Shown here: in pieces, positions 42,908 through 53,978 of the stretch
How positions within the stretch are numbered: position 1 is the first letter of the stretch
Layout of the letters: each line of letters starts with the position of its first letter
Assembly: GCA_001557505.1 (NCBI GenBank)
Contig: LSAX01000001.1
Span: 1,054,001 to 1,118,000, forward strand
Direction: 5' to 3'
DNA from: Reticulascus tulasneorum
Taxonomy: Eukaryota; Ascomycota; Sordariomycetes; Glomerellales; Reticulascaceae
DNA: 64,000 nucleotides
Made by a program: the position numbers and the translations under genes
Notes under the pieces: model-generated
The model's database searches: none
What the model saw: the letters and a program-made list of their open reading frames with translations, nothing else
Told to the model about the DNA's origin: nothing

Positions 42908-45700
42908 CCTCCGCCTCTATACCTTGATGGCAATTGTTGTTGATGGTTGCTGACATGTCGTAAATTAGGTCTGTTCTGAGGCATCGCCAGACATCGAAGT
43001 TATGGCAGAGTGGCTTGCCCCACCTGCCATGTCGGGAGGGGGTTAATAAACTGACATCACTTTCGACCCCTGAGCAACACCAATTTCTCCCCTCCTTTCC
43101 AGAGCTTCTATGCAGTGCGACGAGTCCATGTTGGTTTCCATCTCAATCGCTTCTTTTTCAATACCGGCACACTTTTTAGACCCAAGTCTCAAATGCCTTG
43201 TCTAGTTGCAAGAAGGTAAATGGCATCGACAAAATTCTACCCCGCTGACGAGTACAGAACTCCAATTATCTAGTCACCATGAGCCTGACTGGTTTCCAGA
43301 CTCAAAACTTGGATATTTGGATTCTTGTGCAGTCGATCCAGGCGTCTCCATGAATTTGTCATTCCAATTGCGCTTATCTCAACCACCACTCCATTTTGTT
43401 GTTTCTACGAACGCAATGGTGCCTTATCAGCATCAGAAACACTTGGACCGAAACAATTCACCAATCTTATCACAAATCCGTACGGGATCCCCTGGCAATT
43501 GTGGGGGACGAACTGAGACTAGTTGTCACATGTTGGGAATTATTTAACGCTACCATTCCAGGAGCTGATGCTGCCGGCTAGCATTCTGTCTTTACGTTGA
43601 ACTCTGGAACATGGACGACAATATGTACAGTTCACCGAAAATCAAGGCAATGCTGCGGTCTCAAGATTAGCGTATGTGACGCTGGCCATTCTTCTGGGAA
43701 GACTGCTTTCTTGAGTTGTGTGGGGAGAGACGACCGAGTACGGTCTGTTCATATCTTATCAACTTCACGTTCGACCTGAGCATAACTTATCTATCATCTT
43801 CCGCGAAGCAACGGGGCGATCATTTCTGCGCAGGATGAAACAATGAAGAAGAAGGCAAAGGACGGCCAACTTCTCCTCACTGGAATGTAATCTGCAAAGC
43901 CCGTTGTGAGATATGTCGAGCACTGATTGGGCTCTCTAAACCTGCAATATTGTTTCAGGCTATGACCAGTTTGGGTTCAAGGCGAATCTAGTATGGCCAG
44001 CGATAGTGTGGGCAATGCCATGGTCATGCATCACCAGTAACAGGATGAAATCCCAAGGTTTGCCAGACCACCTGGTTGTGCGAGGGCTGTTCTTGCCAGT
44101 GCGAAGGAGTTGTTTATATAGCAAAGTTCAAAAAGGCATTCCCCGTGTACTTGAGTCCGCGATTCCTTCGCGGGAACTGCAGTCGGGCGGCAATTGAGGC
44201 TCAATTGCTGCGCCGCCGTCACGCACCTTGGCTTCCCCGGATACCGCAGCAGCTCCCTCCGGGTCCACCTCAGAGGAGGTGGAACGTGCCCAGTTCGAGA
44301 TACCCCTCTCATTGGAGCTGCTTTTGAGCTACTCAAAGAAGCCCAACTCCCCACATCCCGTACTGAATGACCTGAATGATGGCTCCTACCTTGTCACGAA
44401 GGACTGCCTCGATAAATATGAGTTGCAGTTACAATCTGGGTTCTTGGGTCTTGTGAAACATGAGCGATGCTAATAGCATGGCGCGATATTCCGTGGGCAT
44501 GGCGTAGACACGCCGGGGCCCAGGTCATCTATCCCAATGTGGCTGGAGTGCAGAAGGGCCGGGGGTTTTTGTTGCCACATCCAGCTCATTTAGTTTCTCG
44601 CATTTGAGGGCATTGACAAGTAATCAGTCGTCTAGCTTACCTGAGCTGGGCCAGGAGCAATGATTTGCGGCGCCGACCACTCAACAAAAACAAATACGTC
44701 CCATCCTGCCCGAGTCAAGCACAATTGCACCATCGCATAAAGCTCCGCGCATCACCCGACCACTTGGCGACGCTGGGTTTGGCGTATGACAGAAGAGCTT
44801 CTTATCTTTCAGGAACGATCGCATTACAGTAGCCGACTGGATGATTGGACATTGGTTGCGGGCTCGCCATGGCTCGGCCTGGGATTGATCCAAGCGACCA
44901 TACCATACCAGTGAGACCATCATGAGGCCGGAGCTTGGGAGCATGATCATCTGGGTCACATATCTTCAGACGAGGGGGTGGTACCATGGGCTCGCGAAAA
45001 GCTGTGTTATCAGGATTCCAGAACCTTTCTTAATGCCGTGCTTATAGGAGCTTTGCTCATGTTGTGTCTCTGTGGCGTTTCAGGAGAGTTATGCAAAGGC
45101 CCCAATATGCGAAGATCGCAAATAGATAACAAGTGCTGTGAAACAATCCCCCACGCCACCCACCATCAAACCACGATTCCTATCTTGGTCGAATTCGGAC
45201 CACCCAATTGGCCGCCTTAAAGTGGCTGTTATCTCCGATCGACGACGCTAGCCAAACCACCGGTTCGATTGCAAAGTCCCGCCCAGCTGAAACCAAGGTG
45301 TCTGTCCAGCCCGTGAAGATATCGGGAATCTGGGCTCCGTGAGGTGAGGGTCGATTGACGCCCGTCTTCCCCTACCAGCCGACCAGAATAACCGTACGAA
45401 GGTTTTGCACTTGCAATCGCCGCCTTTTTTTTTCATTCTCACGCAACGCGCTGCGTTACAGACTTCAAGCCACACCAGGTATTCGGCAAGGTTAATGTCG
45501 GGGTTCATCCTCGCAATGTCGGTCCACGCTCTAGGGCTTGGCCGCGATAAGCTTTGGGGCCGTGGCCAATTTTCTTGTACAAAATAACGGGCAATACCCT
45601 CGCGCGGATCTATAAACATTCTTCTTCACTCTGGTTAGTCTTCAGGACCCGATTGAATGGTCATCCGCCTCATCACTTGGACCAAGTAGTCCTCTTCAAT
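42908..45700. other. 2.8-kb stretch without a recognisable gene
   Basis: Promoters of the F-box-like gene (left) and OPT gene (right). Short frames (43206-43547, 44031-44354, 44228-44473, 44978-45220 and 45248-45619) overlap each other and show no domain. No repeat or RNA gene is seen. Confidence 0.4.
45611..45616 (+). promoter_or_regulatory. TATA-like element of the OPT gene
   Basis: TATAAA lies about 90 nt upstream of the OPT start codon at 45701. Confidence 0.35.
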
Positions 45701-48529
45701 ATGTCTGTCACCCTCGATAAGAAGCAGCCGTCGGGTACGGCTGCAGGCGGCATGTTCAACGAGAAGCTGCTGGTAATGCCATCTCTTGACTCGGGCTTGT
45801 ATGAATTGCAGTCTCTGACCATGACAGTCCACTACGAGCCTCGCGGCGACCGATTCGACTGGGGACCTGTCCTATGGAATGAACGAATTGAAGGAACAAG
45901 GAGCGCTGCTCAACGCTACCGAAGATGATCTTTTGGAGGCCAAGGAGCTCGCAGGAAAGCTGTCTCTTGACGATACCAAGCGGGTATGTTCCCCCGTGCC
46001 CATGCATTCCAAGACGCTTCTCTAATATGATTCTAGTTGATGGCCCAAGTCCTTAAGCAACACGCCCGGGATCCCAATTTCCCAATTGAGATCATTCAGC
46101 AGATCGAGGACTTTCTTGGTTCGTATCCTATCAAGCCTCGGACACAATACAGGTTCTAACAGTTGTATAGGCAATGATGCTATTTTTGAATTCCCGGAAA
46201 AGCATGAGCAGCTGATTCAGGAAATGAAGATCGAGGCTTGCCTCATCACTAACAACTCCCCTTACGCTGAGGTCCGTGCTGTTGTTGACAACCATGACGA
46301 CCCTAGCGTTCCGGTGTCGACTCTCCGGGCCTGGGGAATGGGTATCTTCTTCGCCATTTGCATCTCGTTCATCAACTCGTTCTTCGATGTTCGTTTGCCA
46401 AGCATCTTCGTCAGCTCCACGGTCCCGCAGCTCCTGGCCTATCCCGTCGGCAAGTTCCTCGAGCGAGTCCTACCCGACAAAGGGTTTACCCTCTTCGGCG
46501 TTCGTCACAGCCTTAACCCTGGCCCGTTCAACAAGAAGGAGCACATGCTCATCACGATCATGTCGAATGTCGCCAAGAGCACCCCGTACACCAATTACAT
46601 TGTGTGGATTCAAGTTCTGCCGCAATACTTCAACCAGCCTTGGGCTATTAGCATTGTCTATCAGCTGTTGATTGCCTTTTCCACCAACTTCATCGGATAC
46701 GGGCTTGCTGGCTTGTGCCGTCGCTTCCTGGTGTACCCGGCGTATTGTGTTTGGCCAACTTCATTGGTCACCATCGCTCTCAACTCGGCCTTCCACGACA
46801 CTAATCCCGAGAGTTCGATGGTGCCAGGACCTCTGAAGACCGTTTGGAGAATGTCTCGACTCAAGTTCTTCGCGTGGGCCTTTGGTCTCATGTTTGTGTA
46901 CTTCTGGTTCCCCAACTACATCGCTGCCGCATTGAGCTACTTCAGCTGGCTTGCTTGGATCGCCCCGAACAACGCAAATTTGGCCGCTGTTACTGGCGGA
47001 TCGACTGGTCTTGGCCTCAACCCAGTCCCCACCTTTGACTGGAATATCCTCACCTACAACGTCGACCCGTTGATGGTGCCATTCTTCTCAACGTTCAACT
47101 TCTTTATCGGTACTTTCTTTTCCATGTTCATAGTTCTTGCATTCTACTACACCAATGCATTCGAATCAGGCTACCTGCCCATCAATTCGAACCGCCCTTG
47201 GGATCACTTCGGTAAGCGATACAACGTCACTTCAATCACTGATGACAGGGGCATATTCGACGCAGCCAAGTACGAGGTGTACTCCCCGCCGTTTCTCTCT
47301 GCGTCAAACATTGTGGTGTACATGTTCTTCTTCGCTCTGTACACAGCAACAGTCACGTACGGCATTCTTTACCACCGGCACGAAATCATGCTGGGATTCC
47401 GAGACATCTGGGGCAGCCTGAGAAAGAAGAAGGGCACCGAGAAGATCGACCGCCACGAGCTGGATGTGCACAACAGATTGATGAGAGCTTACAAAGAAGT
47501 ACCCGAGTGGTGGTATATGATTTGCCTGGCCATTGCCATCACCGTCGGCATGGTCGGCATCGCTGCTTTCCCAACCAACACCACACCATTTGTGGTATTC
47601 TACGGAATTGCCCTTTGCCTCTTCTTCGTCATCCCAATCGGCATCATTGCCGCAATGACCGGTGTGCAGGTCACTCTTAACGTGCTTGCCGAATTCATTG
47701 GCGGCTCGTGGGTTGAGGGTAATGCCATTGCTATGTGCTTTTTCAAGTCATACGGATACGTCACTTGTGCACACGCCCTTTCGTTTAGCGCGGATCTCAA
47801 GCTTGCGCACTACATCAAGATCCCACCACGTTTCACTTTCTGGGCCCAGATGGTGCCTACGTTGATATCCACATTCATCAGCGTAGCCGTCCTCCAATAT
47901 CAGGTACACATTGAGAACATCTGCACCCCTGAGGCGCCGTTCCGGTTCACGTGCCCCGGCCCCAACACGTTCTTCACTGCCGCAGTCTTCTGGGGCACAG
48001 TCGGCCCCAAGAAGATGTGGGGTGTCGGCGGTCCCTACACAATCACACTGATTGGCTTCCCTATCGGCGTACTCGTCGTTGTTGCCTTTTATGTCCTGAG
48101 TCTCAAGTGGCCCAAGAACACATTCGTCCGCAACGCCCATCCCGTCGTCATGATGAGTGGTGCGCTCGCCTGGGCTCCTTTCAATCTCGCATACGTCTGG
48201 CCGGCCGTCCCTATTGCGGCCTTTTCATGGTTGTACTTGAAGAAGAAGTTTTTGGGTCTCTGGTCAAAGGTAAACTTCCATGCATGGCGTTATGATTATC
48301 GATTACTAATCCTGTGCCGCAGTACAATTTCGTGGCTTCGGCGGCGTTTTCATGTGCCATCGCAATTTCCGGCATTGTCATCTTCTTCGCGCTTCAGATT
48401 TGGGAGGTTGAGTTGAACTGGATTGGTAATAGTGTAACAGCAACTGGTTGTGATGGGTCAGGAAGCTGTGTTAACAAGGTGTTGCCGGAAGGGGAGTACT
48501 TCGGCCCCAGAATTGGAGAGTTCCATTAG
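45701..48529 (+). CDS. OPT-family oligopeptide transporter
   Basis: Five exons join in frame: 45701..45772, 45828..45983, 46037..46118, 46171..48269 and 48323..48529, for 871 aa. The hydrophilic N-terminus contains LSYGMNELKEQGALL and a helix DPNFPIEIIQQIEDFLG. The two OPT signatures are present: NPGPFNKKEH after the second membrane helix and YIKIPPRFTFWAQM later. About 12-16 hydrophobic helices follow the pattern of the family, and the end ECDGSG-like tail is cysteine-containing. OPT proteins import tetra- and pentapeptides or glutathione-type conjugates with protons at the plasma membrane. The second exon was placed by frame: acceptor at 45827 gives STTSLAATDSTGDLS, while an earlier CAG does not stay in the conserved frame. 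Confidence 0.92.
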
Positions 48530-49508
48530 GTGTCGGGGCTTGGGAAGCTTATTCTGGATCGCCTCTTGGACATGAATTGTTTTTTTAGCCTCTGTAAACT
48601 ATTCTTGCTGTCTTTCAAATCGATCTAGATCCCACCTGCCTTTATGCTTAGTGTGAAAACCTCGGGCCTACCTTAGGCTCACTAACAGGCTTTGGACACA
48701 GCCATATAGACTGCGATGGACTTCGGTGCTCAGTAAACTCAGGGAAGACTCTAGTAAACCTTAATTAAACCTTGGAATTGGTGGTTTGAACGCTGTCTGT
48801 TCGCAACCTGGTCTCTCCTTGTATGTAGATGCAGAAGCGCCAAGCAGATCCTAAATGAAAGAACGCCTCTTTCCCACATTGAACTTCTGGGAGCCTCATT
48901 CTAGGCGAAGCATTGTGTGATTTCCGTTAGGCCTGTGAGAGTTTGCCAACTACACAGGGTCAGATTATCGAGTTTGTCCTACAGGCGAGGGGTCGAGATT
49001 TTGGAGCATCCAAAGCATGGTCACTCACATTCAATTGGTTTGGTATCCAAGTCAAACACAGAATAGAAGGCACGCGGAAATTCTCATCCAAGAATAACCT
49101 CGTCAGTGATATCACCCAAGTGGCATACCTGCCAAGGCGTATGTCCAGCTAGGTGTTATCGGCCACTCGAGTGTGTAGTCAAGGGGCGTGATGGTTAAAG
49201 TTCTTCTCGTAGAGATTAAACGCCATATCTGACATGTACTACAGCTTGTCGCAAGTGACTGAATCGGGTAGCACAACAATGTCTTCGAATCTAAGGACGT
49301 CCAGCAGTTCATTCATAAGGAAGCCCGGAAGATACATCATGTCTGAAATGGTACTAAAGGAGACCGGTAGACCTTCCAGAACCAACCGAAAACCCGGTGA
49401 CGAGCCCAGTGTCAGGTAGTCTACTCGGTTCTGCCACTCCCCAGTAGACGTTTTACTTTTACAGATGTCTTGATTATGCCGCGTAGGCGTACCGCCTATC
49501 CGTTCGAG
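48530..49508. other. spacer containing a broken coding-like stretch
   Basis: 3' flank of the OPT gene, then minus-strand coding-like sequence from about 49120 to 49508, described separately. Confidence 0.45.
49120..49508 (-). pseudogene. broken coding-like tail downstream of the EthD-like gene
   Basis: Reading the minus strand past the TAG at 49511-49509 in the same frame gives about 90 open codons. These include VDYLTLGSSPGFRLVLEGLP and ISDMMYLPGFLMNELLDVL, then a TAG at about 49236 and further stops. The composition is protein-like rather than random. It has no ATG-led frame of useful length. It may be a decayed separate gene or a lost extension. No family is recognised. Confidence 0.35.
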
Positions 49509-50343
49509 CTAAATACCATGGAAGAAGCTCTCGTCTCCATGTCGCTTGGCGATCCTATGGATAACTAACCCTGCTTTCAAATGCTTCATAATCTCCCGTT
49601 GCCATGGCAGGTCGTTTCTCTTGAACATCGCTACCAGATCCACTGAGTCGGCATCAAACTCGTGAATTGCCAGCCAGCGCGGAACCTTCGGTGCAGAATC
49701 ACCCATATTGCCACTTGACCAGTTGCGGTCAAGCTTATAACGGGTGCCTCGGAGGTACCCAGGCACTAAAGTCATTTGATAGTTGTGCTGTAGGAGGCGT
49801 TCGTTTAGCGGCTCTCCAGTCAGGGCCTCAGATAACATACCTCCTGCTCATACCACTTGTCCATGTCCTCGTCTGTCAATGTCTCGTCTGGCTCCATCTG
49901 ACAAACCATCATGATCTTCGTAGCTCCTACTATTCAGTGAGAAGGATTGGCTTGCCGTTATGAGTTTGGTAGAACCTACCCTTCCCCTTCTGTGTGGGGT
50001 CGAAAACCTCGACGACGCTGTACAGTCTCATATTAAGGTCGGCGATATCTGATACGGTTGTAGACCCGGGGACAGGATTATTATTCCCGCCTGCCTCAAA
50101 AAGCTCTTCTGGCATTAGGTTGGTGATATCCCTGCCAACGTACATGGAAAGGAATGGACGCTCGGCTTTATCGTCGATATCGACGCTTCTAATGCACGAC
50201 GTGAATCCGTGAGTGTTTGACAGAACGCCAGGGATTTGCTCCTCGTCGCCCCATTTCGCAAAAGCTGCGTTGTGTAGCGTGTCAGGTTTGGTGATCCTGG
50301 AGCTCACATAAAGGAGCTTCCAGGAGTTTAAGTCGCCAGCCAT
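49509..50343 (-). CDS. EthD-like dimeric alpha/beta-barrel protein
   Basis: Three exons, 50343..49980, 49926..49841 and 49787..49509, encode 242 aa. The introns are 53 nt each. Two ferredoxin-like halves are visible. The first is KLLYVSSRITKPDTLHNAAF to RPFLSMYVGRDI. The second is KIMMVCQMEPDETLTDEDMD with WYEQEHNYQMTLVPGYLRGTRYKL and PRWLAIHEFDADSV. The WYxxEH...PGYxRgxRY pattern is that of EthD-like/dimeric alpha-beta barrel proteins, common beside fungal oxidoreductases. The substrate is unknown. The next gene upstream, on the same strand, is an SDR dehydrogenase 1.1 kb away, so a shared catabolic role is possible. The start at 50343 (MAGDLNSWK) is preferred; an upstream in-frame ATG at 50382 is the alternative. 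Confidence 0.72.
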
Positions 50344-51483
50344 GAACGTTGCTGAACTTTTCCGAGTCTGAAGAGCAGACAAAGTTATTGGGAAGATGAT
50401 GAGTTAGAATGTCACCAGATCGCGAGGTCGACAACTGTAACCTTGGAAGGGAGTATATTTTCCACTCTATCAAGTTGATTGGCAGCTGCGGATACGGTTT
50501 TCCACAGGTGCGGGTGGGGGTGCGAGTGCCGAGACTCTTTTAATGTGGGGAACTCCGTACTCGTTCTCGGATGCAGCCAACAGAAGCTGGTAAAAGAATT
50601 CACAGAGGTATATAAAAAGAGAATCTACTCAAGAATGACGTTCTGTCCTCGGATCTCTATACGGCTGAGTGAACTTGCTGGCTGGTAATAACAAGGTGCT
50701 GTTTGTTGGCTCTGCCGGCTGGTGCCAATTGCGTAAGCTGCTGAATGCAAGAAAAAGATCGCTACTCTTCTTTTCGTGTAAGCGTCGAAAATGCGAAATA
50801 TTAAATTCAGGTTCCTTTGTTTCTTGAGTTTAGTTCCTAATCTGTTAAAACGCGGAGAGTGACTCTTCAATTGTTGACCTCACTCAGAGCACCAAGGTAG
50901 CCATACAGATAGTAGCCTCTACTTTGCACAAGAAAAGGATGTACCAATTCCGATGTACAAATATCTAGCTACTACACTTCATGGAATGGGAATCAATCAT
51001 CTTCAAACATATATCACTGTAAATAACAGTGTACTTCGGTCCATGCATGTCAGCCGTGACTGACAGTAATCATACAGACTACAGCAAAGCATTACGTACG
51101 GCCAAGATCACTGAAAATTGATAGCAGCAAATCTAGTACTTGTAAGGAATGTTTTAACCTAGAGCGTCAGAACTCATTCAGACCTTTGGTACAATTGTTC
51201 AAACTTAAGGTGCATCCAATCTAACACCTACTATCTGGGAATTATGACCAACCACCTAAATCATGTCAGGCTTCAATGTGAGAAGTGAAAGTCTAGTATT
51301 TTCAAACTGTTAAATACACCAATCTTTGCGATAAAAACAGAAAACAAAAACAGGGCCATGGAGTTTCCTTCCAAATGCACAACTATACGAGTCTAGCAGA
51401 TTCTCAGGATCCAGAATTCACAACATTTTTACACTCCAAGTTAGCGCCGCAAGTATGGCCCGCGCTTGTGATAACTCCCAGCC
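50344..51483. other. AT-rich spacer between EthD-like and SDR genes
   Basis: Promoter of the EthD-like gene and 3' flank of the SDR gene. AT-rich with no gene recognised. Confidence 0.45.
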
Positions 51484-52428
51484 TTAGAAGCCCGAATCGC
51501 CTCCCAATACAGCCACAACCTCACCGCTCATATGGGTTTTAGTAGGATCCGCGATATCAACATAGTGTGGTGCGACCTCAACCGGCTGCGCCAAGCGGCC
51601 TAGTGGCAAAGATTGCCTCACAATGGCGAGTAGTTCAGTTGTAAAGCCGCTCACGGCAAGGAATGGGGTGTACGTCAAAGGTGGGGCCACGCCGTTGACT
51701 CGGATGCCGAGAGGTAAAAGCTGTTGAGCTAGTGAACGAATCGTGTGTGTTACTGCCGCTTTTGAGGATCCGTATAGAACTGAAGTGCCGACGGGATGAG
51801 CAATGAGGCCTGATGAAGTGACAATGATGCTGCCACCTCGCGGCATAAGTGGTACAGCGGCGCGTACTAGCCAGAGGGGGGCAAACACATTGACTCGATA
51901 TATGCGCTCGAGCTCCGCGGTATTGAATCGCTCAATAGGAAGCCACCTCGGCCCTTGCAGGTTCCCAGATTCGCTGTGATCCTGTCAGTTCGAAGCTAGT
52001 AACAGAAGTCGCGGTTCGTACCCAGCATGATTTATCAACACATCCAATCCGCCCAGACGATTATATGCTTCGGTGACTAGCTCACCGCAAAAGGTTTCGT
52101 TGGTCAGGTCGCCAGGAATGCGCTCTACATGTAAATCTTCTCGAGCCAAGAAATCAGACAGTGCCTGCGCGTCCTCTTCTTCAGCTGGAAGATAGTTGAT
52201 TGCAACCTTTGCGCCTTCACGGAGGTAGGCAATTACAATGGCTCTTCCCATTCCCGAATCACCCCCAGTGATAAGTGCCTTCATCCCTGCCAGGCGACCA
52301 CTGCCCCGGTAACTTGTCTCGCCGCAGTCTGGAGGATGACGAAAGTCTGTTTGAAGAATAGGAAAGTTCTGGGGAGGGAGTTCCAACGTCATGTTCGAGA
52401 AACGGGAGACGGGATCGATGAGTTGCAC
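51484..52428 (-). CDS. short-chain dehydrogenase/reductase, YghA-like
   Basis: Two exons, 52428..52022 and 51973..51484 (48-nt intron), encode 298 aa. A later start at 52392 (MTLELPPQ) is also possible. The N-terminal extension (PPQNFPILQTDFRHPPDC, then YRGSGRLAGMKALITGG) is typical of bacterial YghA/YhdF-type SDRs and their fungal relatives. The cofactor motif is TGGDSGMGRA. INHAG, completed across the intron, corresponds to NNAG. The catalytic Ser is in VTSSGL and the Tyr/Lys pair in LYGSSKAAV. The end has HMSGEVVAVLGGDSGF. It oxidises or reduces an alcohol/ketone with NAD(P); the substrate is not predictable. The EthD-like gene follows on the same strand. Confidence 0.9.
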
Positions 52429-53193
52429 AGCTTTGTTTTGTTAGCCAGCATTCAAAAAGCGTACCTTTTATGGGCGACTAACGATGCGGAACGCATTTCG
52501 CAGCGGCATAAGTGCCGCCAAGGAGGAGGATCGCTGCCGTAGGGTATGGTATAATCATTTCGAATAACGTTCACTATACGAGTGAGAGAATTTGCAGGCG
52601 AAAGCAGAATCTAGATGAAGAGATCAGGTCTCGAAGGCTGTTTGCGAATTTTAATGTGCTGCTAATCCTGAGAGTGTCGCCATCTTGTCTACTTATCATA
52701 TGCTTTCTCTACACCTAAAACCTATTCTACATAGGGCTCAGGGGCAGTTGAGCAAATGAACGGAGATATGGATCGCCCGGTCCGCGGACATCGCGGAGTG
52801 GCTCAGTATTATAAGTTGGCGTCAGCCCGGGAGGAGCAGGATGACGCGACCCTGGCCGTGATGCTGGGATAACTATAGAACACGCCAAAAAAAATTGCTG
52901 CGCATAGAACCAAGGAATGCGAAATGTGACAGGCAAATTGACTTATGCAATGAAGGGCAATCTTGTACTCACTTTTGGCAATCAGTAGTTCAACCGCCTC
53001 GTACAGCACTCATCAAATACAAACACAGCCTCAACGCCTCCAATTATGGAGTTAAGTCAATCCAGCGATCTATCAAGTAACAGACAACGTGGTCATAAGT
53101 TTTTTACCTAAATTTTATTATAGATCTCTTACATGAGATCTACTCCTGCCCTGCCTTACTTTGAGCTGAAGAATCTCCGGTTGCTAATTGGCC
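52429..53193. other. intergenic spacer
   Basis: SDR promoter on the left. No gene is recognised. Confidence 0.45.
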
Positions 53194-53620
53194 AACGCGA
53201 CATTGGCAGCTGACCCTAGGGAGATGGTAGTAGCCGGGTTCGTCACGGTGATCGATGTAAGAGCTGAACAGGATGAGATTGCTGAAGTTGGAGCGCTGTT
53301 AACTGGTGACTGTATTGTTGTCGATTGTGTCGTTAACGTGGGTGTTGTTAGTAGGTATAGTGCCTAGGAAACACGAACACGCACTGCTAACACGGTAGAC
53401 TAGACTGGTCGGCCCGCAGTTGGAGACGAAGGTCGGAAACCCAACTTTCGCTATAGTCGGAAGTGTTCTACGTAGGATGGAAGAGCAGAAACCCGAAGCA
53501 GCGGTCGCACGCGTAGGGTTCTGCAAGGCTCGTAAGCAGTTGTCACCCTCGCAGGCAGCGTCGACCGCGGTAGTACGGGTAAAAGCAAGGGCCAAGAGCC
53601 ATATTCTTGTGCCCGTTGGT
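53194..53620 (-). pseudogene. broken gene for a secreted Cys-containing, Ser/Thr-rich protein
   Basis: The minus strand encodes WLLALAFTRTTAVDAACEGD followed by NCLRALQNPTRATAASGFC and VSSACSC. This is the layout of common fungal secreted proteins with a CxxxNCLRAL start. The only ATG (53602) is one frame off the signal-peptide frame. After NNTVTS a TAA closes the frame, while the neighbouring frame continues with a Thr/Ser-rich tail (PTSAISSCSALTSITVTNPA) to a stop near 53194. Two frame breaks suggest a decayed gene; unrecognised introns or sequencing errors are alternatives. It lies just downstream of the LysM gene on the same strand. Confidence 0.4.
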
Positions 53621-53978
53621 TCAGCTGGACTGCAACCGAATCAGAATTAGGAGAATGCGCCACATTTGGATATACTAAGCTGTAAATCAGCACCCCGGTC
53701 GCCTCATCGAAGATCCCGGATTGTAGGTATCCGTTTTCTCTGCTGCCCGATTCATTAAATACCCTGATTTGGAAGATAAGGCAAGAGGTCTGCAAAGAAT
53801 ATTGAAGCTGAGACTATCAGGAACACAACGAGCCTTCTAAGCTAAGAATGCTGATATGGAGTCGCCTGCCATAAAGGAGGGAATACAAGCTCGTAGGTGT
53901 TGACGGCCGTGACATTGTCCGCACTACCCCCTGTTATTTTAAATAGAATAATCTGATATAAGCCCTCCTTCGCATTGT

